DNA of 64,000 nt from Aureimonas sp. Leaf324 (GCF_001423245.1 NZ_LMOH01000012.1:373970-437969), one strand, 5' to 3'. Positions 9,948 through 18,597 are shown, counted from the first letter of the stretch. Numbers and translations: made by a program. Notes: generated by a model from the letters alone, not told the origin.

Positions 9948-10930
9948 CAGGCGTCTCCGCGCGTGGCGTCGGCGAGGACGGCAGGAAGCGTCCGGCGCAC
10001 CAGGTCGATCTTGAAGTCGTTGTCGCCGTAGCCCTTGGCATCCTTCAGGAGGAGGTCGGCCGCCCGCGCGAAGACCACCTCGCCGGGCGCCTCGCCGATC
10101 AGCACCTCTTCCACGCCCTTGGAGCGCCACGGCACCGTGCCGATCCCGCCGAAGGCGAGCCGGACGTCGGCCATCCGCCCCTCTTCCATCCGCACCACGG
10201 CGGCGACCGAGAACAGGGCGAAGGCGTAGGACGCCCGGTCGCGCACCTTGCGGTAGAGATGGCGTCCCGCCAGCGGCTTCGGCAGCCGGATGCCGGTGAT
10301 GAGCTCGCCGGGCTCGAGCGAGGTCTCGATCTCCGGCGTCTTGCCGGGCAGGCGGTGCAGTTCGGCGATCGGGATCGTGCGATCCGAACCATCCGCCTTG
10401 ATCGTCAGCACCTCGGCATCGAGGAGGCGCATCGCCACCGCCATGTCGGAGGGGTGCGTCGCGATGCAATGATCGGAGGTGCCGAGGATCGCGAGGATGC
10501 GGTTGAAGCCGTCGCGGCCGTCGCAGCCGGAGCCCGGCTCGCGCTTGTTGCAGCGGGCGCTGGTCTCGTAGAAATAGCCGCAGCGCGTGCGCTGCAGGAG
10601 ATTGCCGCCCGTGGTCGCCTTGTTGCGCAGCTGGCCGGAGGCGCCCGACAGGAGCGAGCGCGACAGGACCTCGTAGTCGCGGCGAATGCGCTCGTCGGCG
10701 GCGAGTTCGCTGTTCGAGACGAGGGCGCCGATGCGGACGCCTTCACCGTCCGCATCGATGCTTTTGAGCGGCAGTCGCGTGATGTCGACGAGCCGGCTCG
10801 GGGTCTCGACCTGCAATTTCATCAGGTCGAGAAGGTTGGTGCCGCCGGCGATGAACTTCGTCGCGGCATCGGCCGCGATGGCGGCAGCTTCCTGCGTGCT
10901 CGACGCACGCTGGTAATCGAACGTCTTCAT
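9947..10930 (-). CDS. paoB: Aldehyde oxidoreductase, FAD-binding subunit with extra Fe-S insertion (PaoB/YagS-like)
   Basis: A 327-residue medium subunit of a molybdenum hydroxylase. FAD-binding motifs [11 protein letters not shown] and [15 protein letters not shown] are present. Unlike plain xanthine dehydrogenase medium subunits it has a cysteine-rich insertion ([21 protein letters not shown]) that in PaoB and the 4-hydroxybenzoyl-CoA reductase group binds a [4Fe-4S] cluster. This insertion is the main reason for the Pao assignment. It overlaps both neighbours by 4 bp, so the three subunits are translationally coupled. Confidence 0.88.
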   Translation of the reverse strand: MKTFDYQRASSTQEAAAIAADAATKFIAGGTNLLDLMKLQVETPSRLVDITRLPLKSIDADGEGVRIGALVSNSELAADERIRRDYEVLSRSLLSGASGQLRNKATTGGNLLQRTRCGYFYETSARCNKREPGSGCDGRDGFNRILAILGTSDHCIATHPSDMAVAMRLLDAEVLTIKADGSDRTIPIAELHRLPGKTPEIETSLEPGELITGIRLPKPLAGRHLYRKVRDRASYAFALFSVAAVVRMEEGRMADVRLAFGGIGTVPWRSKGVEEVLIGEAPGEVVFARAADLLLKDAKGYGDNDFKIDLVRRTLPAVLADATRGDA

Positions 10931-11430
10931 GCCGCGCCCTTTCCGTGAGCGTCGCGGATCGCGTCGACGATGTTGGGATAGGCCGAGCAGCGGCAGAGAT
11001 TGCCGCTCATGCGCTCCGAGATCTCGGCGTCGGTCAGGTCCACCTTGCCGTCCAGCGTCTCGGACGCATGGCTCGGCCAGTTGTCCTTCGCCTCGCCCAG
11101 CATCCCCACCGCTGAGACGATCTGGCCCGGCGTGCAGTAGCCGCACTGGTAGCCGTCGTGGTGGAGAAAGCTCTCCTGCATCGGATGCAGGTGGCCCGGC
11201 GCGCCGAGGCCCTCGATCGTGGTGATCTCGTCGCCTTCGTGCATGATCGCGAGCGACAGGCACGAGTTCACCCGGCGCCCGTTGATCAGCACCGTGCAGG
11301 CGCCGCACTGCCCGTGGTCGCAGCCCTTCTTGGAGCCCGTCAGCGCGAGGTGATCGCGCAGCGCATCGAGCAGCGACGTGCGAATGTCCACGTCGAGATC
11401 GTGCTCCGATCCGTTGACCTTCAATCGCAT
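10927..11430 (-). CDS. paoA: Aldehyde oxidoreductase, [2Fe-2S] subunit (PaoA/YagT-like), no Tat signal
   Basis: A 167-residue small subunit with both cluster-binding sites: the plant-ferredoxin type [16 protein letters not shown] with its downstream Cys, and the C-terminal QCGYCTPGQ plus [11 protein letters not shown]. Its sequence is very close to E. coli PaoA, but E. coli PaoA carries a twin-arginine signal that exports the complex to the periplasm. Here the protein starts directly at [12 protein letters not shown], and no in-frame upstream segment contains an RR motif, so the enzyme is probably cytoplasmic. It is the first gene of the three-gene operon. Confidence 0.9.
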   Translation of the reverse strand: MRLKVNGSEHDLDVDIRTSLLDALRDHLALTGSKKGCDHGQCGACTVLINGRRVNSCLSLAIMHEGDEITTIEGLGAPGHLHPMQESFLHHDGYQCGYCTPGQIVSAVGMLGEAKDNWPSHASETLDGKVDLTDAEISERMSGNLCRCSAYPNIVDAIRDAHGKGAA

Positions 11431-11450
11431 GGGGGTACCGCTCTCTGTAA

Positions 11451-11469
11451 CGTTTCCAAGTTGGGAACG
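11451..11469. promoter_or_regulatory. Inverted repeat upstream of the aldehyde oxidoreductase operon
   Basis: CGTTTCC (11451-11457) and GGGAACG (11463-11469) form a 7-bp inverted repeat with one G.T pair and a 5-bp spacer, about 20-40 bp before the [2Fe-2S] gene start. Possible operator; no regulator is assigned. Confidence 0.3.
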
Positions 11470-11523
11470 CAGTTGGAGCGGCTTGGATGCGCGGAAAGGA
11501 AGGAGACCGTGCTTTTTCGCGCG

Positions 11524-12660
11524 TCAGGCCGTCGCGGATGGGCCAATCGGTCGCGCGATGCGGCCGCCGGTCAGCGGTTCGGGCGCACCCGTGGTCGAGG
11601 GGAAGCTGATCGGAAGGCCGCGCAGGACGCGGACCGCGAGGAAGGCGAAGCACTCCGCCTCGATCGCGTCGCCCCGCAAACCCAGCGCATCGGCGTCGAC
11701 GGTCTCGGCGCCGGTGCGCTGCGCGATCTCGCGCATCAGGACGGGGTTGCGCCGCCCGCCCCCGCCGACCACGAGGCGCGTCGGGCGCTTGGGCAGAAGG
11801 TCGAGCGCCTTGCCGATTGCTCCGGCCGTGAAGGCCGTCAGGAGGGCCGCGCCGTCCTCCAGCGACAGGCCGTCGGCCATGCGCGCGGTGAAGTCGTTGC
11901 GATCGAGGGATTTCGGATAGGGCTCCGACAGGTACGGATGATCGAGGAGCCTTTCGAGACGATCCTCGTCGACATGACCCGCGGCGGCGATCAGCCCGTC
12001 GCGGTCCATGTCCCGCCGGGTTCGAGCCTGGACCCAGTCATTCAAGGGCGCGTTGGCCGGCCCCGTGTCGAAGGCGTGCATCTCGCCGTCGGCCGATACC
12101 CAGGTGATGTTGGCGACACCGCCGAGATTGAGGAAGGCCGTCTCCTCGCCCGCGTCGATGCGAGCCAGGAGGGCCTTGTGGTAGATCGGCGCCAGCGGCG
12201 CGCCCTGCCCGCCGAAGGCCACGTCCCGGCTGCGGAAGTCGAACACGACGGGAATGCCGAGACGGCGTGCCATCTCGTCGCCGTCGCCAAGCTGCCGTGT
12301 GTCGCCGGGGCGCTCGGGCGTCGCCGCGCGATGCAGCACCGTCTGTCCGTGGAACCCGACGACGCCGCAATCGACGGACGGAAGCCCCTCGTCCTCGAGG
12401 AAGGCGGCCACGGCATCCGACTGCGCCGCCGTCAGCGCCTCTTCCGCCGTGTCGAAGATCGCCGGCTCCGGACCCTCGAAGTTCCACCGCGCGGCCGCCG
12501 CCAGCGTTTCCTTCAGCAGAGGGCGGATGTCCTTGGGGTAAGGGGCGAGCAGCGTCGGTCCGAACTCGTGGATCGTCTCGCCATCCGTGCAGAGCATGGC
12601 GATATCGACATTGCCGTCGAGCACCGTCCCGGTCATCAACCCGATCGCCCACATCGACAT
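11524..12660 (-). CDS. anmK: Anhydro-N-acetylmuramic acid kinase
   Basis: A 378-residue cytoplasmic kinase that opens the 1,6-anhydro ring of anhydro-MurNAc and phosphorylates it during peptidoglycan recycling. Family motifs are [14 protein letters not shown] at the N-terminus, [42 protein letters not shown] and the nucleotide-binding [13 protein letters not shown]. The start is set at ATG 12660 because [12 protein letters not shown] is the family start and GGAG lies nine bases upstream; the longer frame adds 48 low-complexity residues. Length is close to the E. coli enzyme (369). The next step, murQ, is not in the window. Confidence 0.92.
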   Translation of the reverse strand: MSMWAIGLMTGTVLDGNVDIAMLCTDGETIHEFGPTLLAPYPKDIRPLLKETLAAAARWNFEGPEPAIFDTAEEALTAAQSDAVAAFLEDEGLPSVDCGVVGFHGQTVLHRAATPERPGDTRQLGDGDEMARRLGIPVVFDFRSRDVAFGGQGAPLAPIYHKALLARIDAGEETAFLNLGGVANITWVSADGEMHAFDTGPANAPLNDWVQARTRRDMDRDGLIAAAGHVDEDRLERLLDHPYLSEPYPKSLDRNDFTARMADGLSLEDGAALLTAFTAGAIGKALDLLPKRPTRLVVGGGGRRNPVLMREIAQRTGAETVDADALGLRGDAIEAECFAFLAVRVLRGLPISFPSTTGAPEPLTGGRIARPIGPSATA

Positions 12661-12767
12661 CGCATTCGTCTCCAAAGTCCGGCCGTCGGCGACTCGATCG
12701 CCGCCGTGCACGGCTGTGGCATGCCTTGCCCGGCGCCAAGCTGACGGGCCATCCCCGATCGCGCCGG

Positions 12768-13619
12768 TCAGGTCACGATGGCGCGATCCGTCACCCGCCG
12801 CCACGCGGCCCCGTCGCTGAAGGCGAGCACCGCGCCGCCCGCCTCGTCGGATACGAGGACGATCTGCCCGCTGCCTGCCTGCGCATCGGGAAGCGCCGCC
12901 TTCAGATAGGTTGCGACGCGCACCGCGCCACCCACGTCGAGCGCGCAGACCGGCTCGGAATCGTGCGCCACCGACAGGAAACCGTCGGCCGGGCGCGCCG
13001 TCAGCACCGGACGGAAGCTCGCGCCATCCGTCGACACGCGCACGGCGAAGCGCTCGTCACCGAGAAGACCGATCTCGGCGCGCCCTGAAAAGCCGGTCTG
13101 GAACAGGACGGCAGCGACCCGGTTCGTGTCTTGCCGGTTGATGACCTTCCGGGCATCGCCCGTCCCGGGCGTGCGCGCGTCGAAGGTGAGAAGCTCGGCG
13201 TCCGCCGCGACGGTGAGGCGGTTGGCCTCGGTCGGCGCCGCGTTGATGCTGAGCCGTTCCGTTTCGGACGCGGCGAACGGCCCAGCGCTCCAGGTCTCCC
13301 CGTCGAAGAGCACGAGGGCGCGGCGTGCGGCGACATAGGCGATCTGGCCCGGCACCGGTTGCATCTCGACGAACCCGCCGTTCTCGACGAGGGCGAGCGC
13401 ACCGGGTCGCATCGTGCCCCAGCGCGGCCCGGTGGCCGAGGGCGGCAGAATGAAGAGATCGCCTTCCCGAGCGTCCGTTGGTTCGACGGCAAGCGTGTCG
13501 CTGACCACCGCGGTCTGAACGAGCACGTCGAGAAGCCGGAAGGCATCGTTCAGGGTCAGGTGCCGCTGCGCCTGCTGGGGCATCAGCAACGGAAGGGAAA
13601 GTCGGGGAGAGGTGGACAT
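12768..13619 (-). CDS. DUF2793 domain-containing protein
   Basis: A 283-residue protein whose N-terminus ([20 protein letters not shown], then [12 protein letters not shown]) is the hallmark of DUF2793, a family often found near gene-transfer-agent or phage tail genes in alphaproteobacteria. The rest is rich in beta-type sequence with short repeats around [20 protein letters not shown]. No other phage or GTA gene is nearby. The ATG at 13619 was chosen over an upstream start because the family begins with M-x-x-S-P-R-L. Function is unknown; a tail or surface-associated role is only a guess from the family's usual neighbours. Confidence 0.78.
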   Translation of the reverse strand: MSTSPRLSLPLLMPQQAQRHLTLNDAFRLLDVLVQTAVVSDTLAVEPTDAREGDLFILPPSATGPRWGTMRPGALALVENGGFVEMQPVPGQIAYVAARRALVLFDGETWSAGPFAASETERLSINAAPTEANRLTVAADAELLTFDARTPGTGDARKVINRQDTNRVAAVLFQTGFSGRAEIGLLGDERFAVRVSTDGASFRPVLTARPADGFLSVAHDSEPVCALDVGGAVRVATYLKAALPDAQAGSGQIVLVSDEAGGAVLAFSDGAAWRRVTDRAIVT

Positions 13620-13945
13620 GGCCGCGGGTTCCTTCGAGCGAGAAGGTACAACCTTGTGTGAGGTGCGGCCCAGGCGGATTAAGCGCGAATAGTACGTCGC
13701 CCCTATCAAGTTGCAAGAATCCGCCCAGCCTCACGCAAGGATTGTGCCTGGAGCGCAACAGCGGTTGCGTTCTAAAAGTGGAGATACACTTTTAAGTTGC
13801 ACGCGACGGACCATCCGTGGATACCTCGATCGGTGGGAAGCGATCGAGTTCCGGTCGCGGTCCAATCAAGTTCATGTCTTCGATCGCCAAGCATCCGTTT
13901 ATTGGAACGATCGAGTGAATCTGATTGGTTCGGGGGTAATTTTTC
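13620..13945. other. Divergent intergenic region before the holdfast-type locus
   Basis: 326 bp without a credible gene, between the DUF2793 gene and the HfaA-like gene. It is AT-richer than its surroundings and contains two tandem inverted repeats (13754-13769 and 13773-13794). Promoters for both divergent units are expected here, but no clear -35/-10 pair was recognised. Confidence 0.6.
13754..13794. promoter_or_regulatory. Two tandem inverted repeats, candidate operators of the hfa-like locus
   Basis: First repeat: CGCAAC (13754-13759), AGCG, GTTGCG (13764-13769). Second: TAAAAGTG (13773-13780), GAGATA, CACTTTTA (13787-13794). Both are perfect and lie only 3 bp apart, about 150-190 bp before the HfaA-like start. 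The adjacency suggests protein binding or a structured leader. Confidence 0.4.
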
Positions 13946-14401
13946 ATGCTGCGTTGGTTTGGAATGGCAGGCATCGCGTCTGTTCTCATCACATCACCGA
14001 CAACCGCATTTTCTCAAAGCTCCGTTAGCCCTGCCGCTGATTGGAACGGGAACTACGGGTTCAGCAGCGCGTCGGACCGCAATCTTCGTCTTCTGCAGGC
14101 CGACATGATCAAGAAGGGTGAAACGGACTATTACGACGGACTTGGAAAAACGAACTACAACGTTATCACGAACAACTCCGTCTCGACCACGAACAACGTT
14201 GACAACAGGAGCACCTCGAACATAGGGCAACAGACGACCGCCATTGGTAGCGTCAACAGCTCTACAACGAACATCGATGTTCGCGACAGCACGAACATCG
14301 CGGTCGACACGTCCAGCACTTCGCAATCCGACGGGTGTCAGGACGCCAGCGTCCATCTCGAGAACGACGGACCGAGCCCCGGAGGCTTCACATGTCGTTG
14401 A
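13946..14401 (+). CDS. hfaA: Small exported Asn/Ser/Thr-rich protein, HfaA-like holdfast-attachment candidate
   Basis: A 151-residue protein with a Sec-type signal (MLRWFGMAGIASVLITSPTT, cleavage near AFS-Q). The mature part begins WNGNYGFSSASDRN and is rich in Asn, Thr and Ser (NVITNNSVSTTNNVDN), a composition typical of curli- or HfaA-like amyloid subunits. The segment TTAIGSVNSSTTNI resembles the TSAIGSVQTG repeats of the protein encoded two genes downstream. It overlaps the CsgG/HfaB-type gene by 10 bp. In Caulobacter, hfaA-hfaB-hfaD encode the anchor fixing the holdfast to the cell. The name rests on context and composition, not on a clear family motif. Confidence 0.5.
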   Translation: MLRWFGMAGIASVLITSPTTAFSQSSVSPAADWNGNYGFSSASDRNLRLLQADMIKKGETDYYDGLGKTNYNVITNNSVSTTNNVDNRSTSNIGQQTTAIGSVNSSTTNIDVRDSTNIAVDTSSTSQSDGCQDASVHLENDGPSPGGFTCR

Positions 14402-15504
14402 AACCTGCGGGCAAGTTGTGTGCCGCCTTGCTGGTGGTATCGACGCTGGCCGGTTGTGCGGGTGCACCTGGTATGGCTTCGTCGACCAGCAACGCCGTGC
14501 TGGTCGAAGGACCTCCGATCTCCGATATCGTGACGCCGTTCGATGAGGCCCTCGCCTGCCTGAACGGTCGGATTCAGCGTCGACTGGTCTTTTCCGTCGG
14601 CGCGGTCGTGGATCAGACCGGCAAGGAAAGCTTTACGGACGGCGGCGTCGGCAAGTTCATCACCCAGGGTGCGGGTGATATGATTCAGTCCGCGCTGTTC
14701 AAGGCTGGCACCACGGTTGTGAACCGTCGCGATCCACGTGTCATGACGGTGGAGGCTGAGTGGCGGATCCGCGATACGTCGCGACAGGTCCCGTCCAACT
14801 TCTACATCACCGGCTCGATCAACTCCTTGGATTTCATCCCAGGGTCAGGTGCCGAGGTTGAAGTTGCTGGCATCGGACCTCGATACCGACAGAACCGGCT
14901 TCTGATCGGAATGGATCTGGCAATGACGGACGCCAACACCGGCGTCATCGTCGCCAACGTCCCCTTGCAGAAGCAGATCTTCGCGAGCGAAGCGGGAATC
15001 GGTCTCGGGCGCTTCTTCTCCGAGACGCTTGTCTCGGGCGACATCGGCGGGCGAGAGCGAGAAGCGATCCACTTCGCCCTCCGCCAGATGGTCAACCTCG
15101 CAACGTTCGAACTGCTGACGCAGGTGATGGGCGTCGGTGAGTATGCCGAGTGCCGTAGTCATATCGACCGCGCACACGGCTACGTCGACAACACGAAGAC
15201 AGCGAAAGCGATCGCCGACGCGAAGCTGCCGCCGCGTCGGGCAGTCTCACCGGCCAACGCAGGCGGCAGGCTTCCAGCCACATCGCCCGCCGCGCAGCGA
15301 GCGGCGGCAGCTCCTCCAGGCATGCCAGCCAGCCAGGCGGGTATGGCGCGCTCGTCAGGCACGACGCCAGCGAGCACGACACCTGCGAGCGCACAAGGCG
15401 ACGACGATTTCAAATCGGCTTCAGGAAATTTTCCCGGCGCGAACGGCACGGGAACGGACACCAGCGCCCAGGCGAAGGCGCAGGCAATCCTACAGGCCAA
15501 CTGA
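14392..15504 (+). CDS. hfaB: CsgG-family outer-membrane lipoprotein, HfaB-like holdfast anchoring protein
   Basis: A 370-residue lipoprotein with lipobox LAGC (Cys about residue 22). The CsgG domain spans roughly residues 45-270 (FDEALACLNGRIQRRLVFSV, VGKFITQGAGDMIQSALFKAGTTVVNR), followed by a 110-residue Ala/Pro/Ser-rich tail with no domain. CsgG proteins form the outer-membrane pore that secretes curli-type subunits; HfaB does this for the HfaA/HfaD holdfast anchors. The start ATG at 14392 has GGAGG six bases upstream and overlaps the previous gene. The long disordered tail is characteristic of HfaB-type rather than enterobacterial CsgG proteins. Confidence 0.82.
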   Translation: MSLKPAGKLCAALLVVSTLAGCAGAPGMASSTSNAVLVEGPPISDIVTPFDEALACLNGRIQRRLVFSVGAVVDQTGKESFTDGGVGKFITQGAGDMIQSALFKAGTTVVNRRDPRVMTVEAEWRIRDTSRQVPSNFYITGSINSLDFIPGSGAEVEVAGIGPRYRQNRLLIGMDLAMTDANTGVIVANVPLQKQIFASEAGIGLGRFFSETLVSGDIGGREREAIHFALRQMVNLATFELLTQVMGVGEYAECRSHIDRAHGYVDNTKTAKAIADAKLPPRRAVSPANAGGRLPATSPAAQRAAAAPPGMPASQAGMARSSGTTPASTTPASAQGDDDFKSASGNFPGANGTGTDTSAQAKAQAILQAN

Positions 15505-15509
15505 TTGCT

Positions 15510-15539
15510 TTCGGCGGGACGCTGCAACGTCCCGCCGAA
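15510..15539 (+). terminator. Stem-loop between the hfaB-like and hfaD-like genes
   Basis: A 12-bp perfect stem (TTCGGCGGGACG, 15510-15521, with CGTCCCGCCGAA, 15528-15539) and a 6-nt loop begin 6 bp after the hfaB stop. No T run follows, so it is more likely an attenuator or mRNA-stability element than a full terminator. Confidence 0.5.
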
Positions 15540-15622
15540 CGATGACAGGGCTCTCGACACAACCTGTCCAACATAGGCCGCCAACAGGGAGCGGGCGGCT
15601 CCATCAAAATGGAGTATATGGC

Positions 15623-16657
15623 ATGAATAAGGTTATTCTCGGTGGCGTTTCGGCGCTGGCCCTTCTCGCATTCGCCGCGACCGCTCAGGCCCAGCAGATT
15701 CCGGCTCCGCAGACCGGTGCAACGTCGAGCGGTGAATCGATCTCGCAGCGCATCGGCGGCGCCCTGATCGGGGTCAACGACGGCAGCGCGTTCACGACTG
15801 CGAACTACCTGCAGGAGTCGTACAACATCGGCACTGTCGACGCGAGCGTCCGCTCGATCTCGCGCGGCGTGGTCGGTGCAATCGACGTCAACCTGCCGAA
15901 GGGCACGCTGAACCTCGAAGTCGCCGCTGGCGGCGGCGCGTCGGCGGGTCTCGACTCCATCCTCGGTCTTTTGGAAGGCGTGACGGTTGCTGACCTTCTG
16001 GCCGTTGATGGTCTGATCGGCCCGGGCGGCACGATCAACCTGGACGTGCTCGGTGACTTCCTGGTGAGCCGCGGCCTTGATGCCGATCTCGATCTCGACG
16101 CCGTCCTCGCGGGCGCCGTGGGTGCCGAGGGCACGCTTTCGATCGACCTCGGTCGCATTCAGGGCAACGTCAACACCGCCGGCAACTTCAACGTCAACGG
16201 CGTTCTGAAGACCAGCGCGATCGGCTCGGTGCAGACCGGCTCGCTCGCGATCGCTCCGACCATCCTGGACCTGTCGACGGACAACAGCACGTCAAGCGTC
16301 ACTGGTGCGGTGACCGACGTCGAGGCGCGCACCGCCTCGGCCGCGGCCAACACGTCGAACACGGCTTCGGCCGCGACGGCGGGCCTGTTCCGCGACAACA
16401 GCGTCGGCCAGTCGAGCTCGAACGTCAACGACGTCCGGGATCGCGTGGAGTCGGGTCTGGACGGCGTCTATGCTGCCCAGCGTTCGTACAATGCCGGCAA
16501 CGTCTACGCCAACGTGGCTCTGGCGGTCGGCTCGGTCAACGGCATCGCGACGGACACCTCGGCAATCGGTTCGGTCCAGACCGGCAACCTGTCCGCCGGC
16601 TTCGATGGCAGCGCCCTGGTTCAGCAGATCCAGGACACCACGTCGAACCTCAAGTAA
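15623..16657 (+). CDS. Secreted Ala/Gly/Ser/Asn-rich surface protein, HfaD-like candidate adhesin/fibre subunit
   Basis: A 344-residue protein with a clear signal peptide (MNKVILGGVSALALLAFAAT, cleavage AQA-QQ). It lacks cysteine and is built from Ala, Gly, Ser, Asn, Asp and Val. The motif AIGSVQTG followed by S/N-L occurs twice, near residues 208 and 315, and a related AIGSVNS occurs in the HfaA-like protein. The central part reads like stacked short beta strands (GTINLDVLGDFL, GTLSIDLGRIQGNV). The ATG at 15623 has GGAG eight bases upstream. Its place directly after a CsgG/HfaB secretion pore suggests that it is the exported substrate, as HfaD is in Caulobacter; similarity to HfaD itself was not tested. 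Confidence 0.55.
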   Translation: MNKVILGGVSALALLAFAATAQAQQIPAPQTGATSSGESISQRIGGALIGVNDGSAFTTANYLQESYNIGTVDASVRSISRGVVGAIDVNLPKGTLNLEVAAGGGASAGLDSILGLLEGVTVADLLAVDGLIGPGGTINLDVLGDFLVSRGLDADLDLDAVLAGAVGAEGTLSIDLGRIQGNVNTAGNFNVNGVLKTSAIGSVQTGSLAIAPTILDLSTDNSTSSVTGAVTDVEARTASAAANTSNTASAATAGLFRDNSVGQSSSNVNDVRDRVESGLDGVYAAQRSYNAGNVYANVALAVGSVNGIATDTSAIGSVQTGNLSAGFDGSALVQQIQDTTSNLK

Positions 16658-16663
16658 GGCGAA

Positions 16664-16693
16664 GCATCGCGGGGGCTCCGGCCCCCGCGATGC
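16664..16693 (+). terminator. Strong GC stem-loop after the HfaD-like gene
   Basis: A 13-bp perfect stem (GCATCGCGGGGGC, 16664-16676) closed by the stable TCCG tetraloop lies 6 bp after the stop codon. There is no T run, so termination may be partial, leaving the downstream exported protein co-transcribed at a lower level. Confidence 0.6.
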
Positions 16694-16721
16694 CCTACCC
16701 GCCCCTCCCAGGACGTCAGGC

Positions 16722-17219
16722 ATGCCGAACCATCACGGATGGCTTCCGCTTTTCGTGGCAGGACTTCTGCTGTCCGGACGTACCGAGGCGGGCGAGTGGA
16801 CTTACGAGCGGGTTCAGCGAACCGACGGCGACATGTCGATCGTCGTGACCTCTCAAGAGCATCATGGCTTCGGCCTGAAATGCACGTCGGGAGGACTGAT
16901 CGCTCAATATCTGACGGACGATCCGATGAACGACCGTCAGTTGCATCAGGCCAACGCCGACTATGTGACGCTCGCGATTGAAACCGACCAGGCGAATTTC
17001 CGCCTCGCCGGCGAACTGCAGCGTACCGCTGAGGGGCCCATGTTCGTCGCCTGGGCTGGGCTCGATGTCCTCGAGGCTCTGCAGCGAGCCAAGGGGCAGA
17101 TCACCCTCTCCTTGGAGGTGGCCGGACGGCGATCACACGCGCGAAGTTTCCCGCTTCAGGGCGCTTCCCCGGTCCTTGCATCTCTGGCCCGCCATTGCCG
17201 GAGCGGGCCGACACTTTGA
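16722..17219 (+). CDS. Exported protein of unknown function
   Basis: A 165-residue protein with a signal peptide (MPNHHGWLPLFVAGLLLSGR, cleavage near TEA-GE) and no further membrane segment, so it is probably periplasmic. Two cysteines (LKCTSGG and ARHC at the C-terminus) could pair. Alternating hydrophobic strands (ADYVTLAIETDQANFRLAGE, GQITLSLEVAGRRSHARSF) suggest a small beta-sandwich. I do not recognise the family. It follows the HfaD-like gene on the same strand, 64 bp after its stop, and could be a chaperone or accessory factor for the surface proteins, but that is inferred only from position. The ribosome site (CAGG) is weak. Confidence 0.65.
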   Translation: MPNHHGWLPLFVAGLLLSGRTEAGEWTYERVQRTDGDMSIVVTSQEHHGFGLKCTSGGLIAQYLTDDPMNDRQLHQANADYVTLAIETDQANFRLAGELQRTAEGPMFVAWAGLDVLEALQRAKGQITLSLEVAGRRSHARSFPLQGASPVLASLARHCRSGPTL

Positions 17220-17285
17220 TACCGAACCGCCGGCGCCCGGAAAGCATCGGCCAACACAACCCGCATGCGGACTGGAGACGTCGAC

Positions 17286-18506
17286 ATGCTGAAGCGTCAT
17301 CTCATCACCCTCACCATGTCGTCGATGGCCGTTCCCGCCTTCGCCGCCGACATCGTGGACTACCCGCCCGAGCCGCCCCCGATCGCGGTGCTCGCTCCCG
17401 CTTTCTCGTGGACCGGCCTTTATATCGGCGGTCAGGCGGGCGGATCGTTCAACAGCGGCTCGTCAAACATTCCGTCAAGCTTCGTCTTCGTCCCCGGTAT
17501 CGCCGCAACGCCGGGACGGCCGGCCATTCCCGCGACGCCCTTCATTCCCGGCAATCCGGGCAGTCCCGCCGCGCCAGGCAATCCGGGTACTCCCGGATCG
17601 CCTGGCACTCCAGGCACTCCCGCCGTCTTCGGCACGCTCGAGTATTCCTGCGCGGCCGCCACGGTCGGCGGCGCTGCGTCCGGCTCTTGCGCCGTGCAAT
17701 ATCCTGACGGCACGTCGGGGCGCTTGAGCGCTGCTGAATTGTCCGCTGCCTACGCTGCGGCCGGTGGCTCGGGCGCACTTGCCGCAGCTGGTGAGTTCCA
17801 GGTTGTCGTGACGCCCGGCACGCCGGGAACGCCCGCCACCCCCGGCACACCGGGAACGCCGGGAACGCCGGCCGTTCCCGCGACGCCCGACACGCCGGCC
17901 ACCCCCGGCTCGCCCGCCGTGGCCGGAACGCCCGGCGTGCCGGAGCGCACCTATGCCTACGACTTCGGGGCGAACCATCGCTCCTACTCGGAGGAGGACG
18001 ACAGCTTCGCGGGCGGCGGCCACGTCGGTTACAACGTGGCGCTCGGCGGCGGCAGCTTCGTGCTCGGCGTGGTCGGCGACCTCTCCTATGTCGACATCAC
18101 CAAGAGCGCCGGCATCACCAACGGCTTCGACACGATCGGCGTCTCGCGCGAACTCGACTACCTCGCCACGGTGCGCCTCAAGGCGGGCGTCGGCCTCGAC
18201 CGCTTCCTCGTCTACGGCACCGGCGGCGTCGCCTTCGGCAATGTCGAGACGACGATCGTCAACACGCCGTTCGGCCTCACCGCCAGCGAGGACGACACGC
18301 GCGTCGGCTATGCGGTGGGCGCGGGCACCGACTATGCGGTGACCGACAACCTGATCCTCGGCCTCGAGTATCTCTACACCAACCTCGGCTCCACGGACGC
18401 CGAACTCGTCGTGCCGCTCGGCAACGGGTCGACGCTGACCACCGCGTCGGACGACGACTTCGACTTCCACACCGTCTGGGCGAAGGCTTCGTTCCGCTTC
18501 AACTGA
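17286..18506 (+). CDS. Omp25/31-type outer-membrane beta-barrel with two collagen-like G-T-P tracts
   Basis: A 406-residue outer-membrane protein: signal peptide (cleavage PAFA-AD near residue 20), the family start SWTGLYIGGQAGGSF, a C-terminal eight-strand barrel (residues about 240-406) and a terminal aromatic strand ending FRFN. Inserted after the first strand are two tracts with proline at every third position, residues 76-112 and 177-210 (then 216 and 219 after one Ala), mostly G-T-P or A-T-P triplets. Between them lies a segment of about 60 residues with two cysteines (C122, C135). The insert would lie in the first surface loop, giving the barrel a rigid exposed stalk. ATG 17286 has GGAG eight bases upstream. 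Ordinary Omp25 proteins are near 200-280 residues. Confidence 0.85.
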   Translation: MLKRHLITLTMSSMAVPAFAADIVDYPPEPPPIAVLAPAFSWTGLYIGGQAGGSFNSGSSNIPSSFVFVPGIAATPGRPAIPATPFIPGNPGSPAAPGNPGTPGSPGTPGTPAVFGTLEYSCAAATVGGAASGSCAVQYPDGTSGRLSAAELSAAYAAAGGSGALAAAGEFQVVVTPGTPGTPATPGTPGTPGTPAVPATPDTPATPGSPAVAGTPGVPERTYAYDFGANHRSYSEEDDSFAGGGHVGYNVALGGGSFVLGVVGDLSYVDITKSAGITNGFDTIGVSRELDYLATVRLKAGVGLDRFLVYGTGGVAFGNVETTIVNTPFGLTASEDDTRVGYAVGAGTDYAVTDNLILGLEYLYTNLGSTDAELVVPLGNGSTLTTASDDDFDFHTVWAKASFRFN

Positions 18507-18597
18507 TTGAGGCGTTCGGCTTCCGGCATTCAAGTCCTGCCGCCGGAGGCCGGATGGGAAGACGGGGTCGACTGCCCGGCCCCGTCTCCGCCCCACC

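Noticed and set aside
6438-10031. A 1197-codon plus-strand open frame and other very long frames opposite real genes (for example 34300-36723 minus, 7690-10041 minus).
   Set aside because: They are arginine- or histidine-rich shadows produced by high GC codon bias and overlap genes with clear family motifs on the other strand or frame.
13711-14108. Small frames upstream of and overlapping the HfaA-like gene.
   Set aside because: No ribosome site or motif; the HfaA-like frame has a signal peptide and couples to the CsgG gene.
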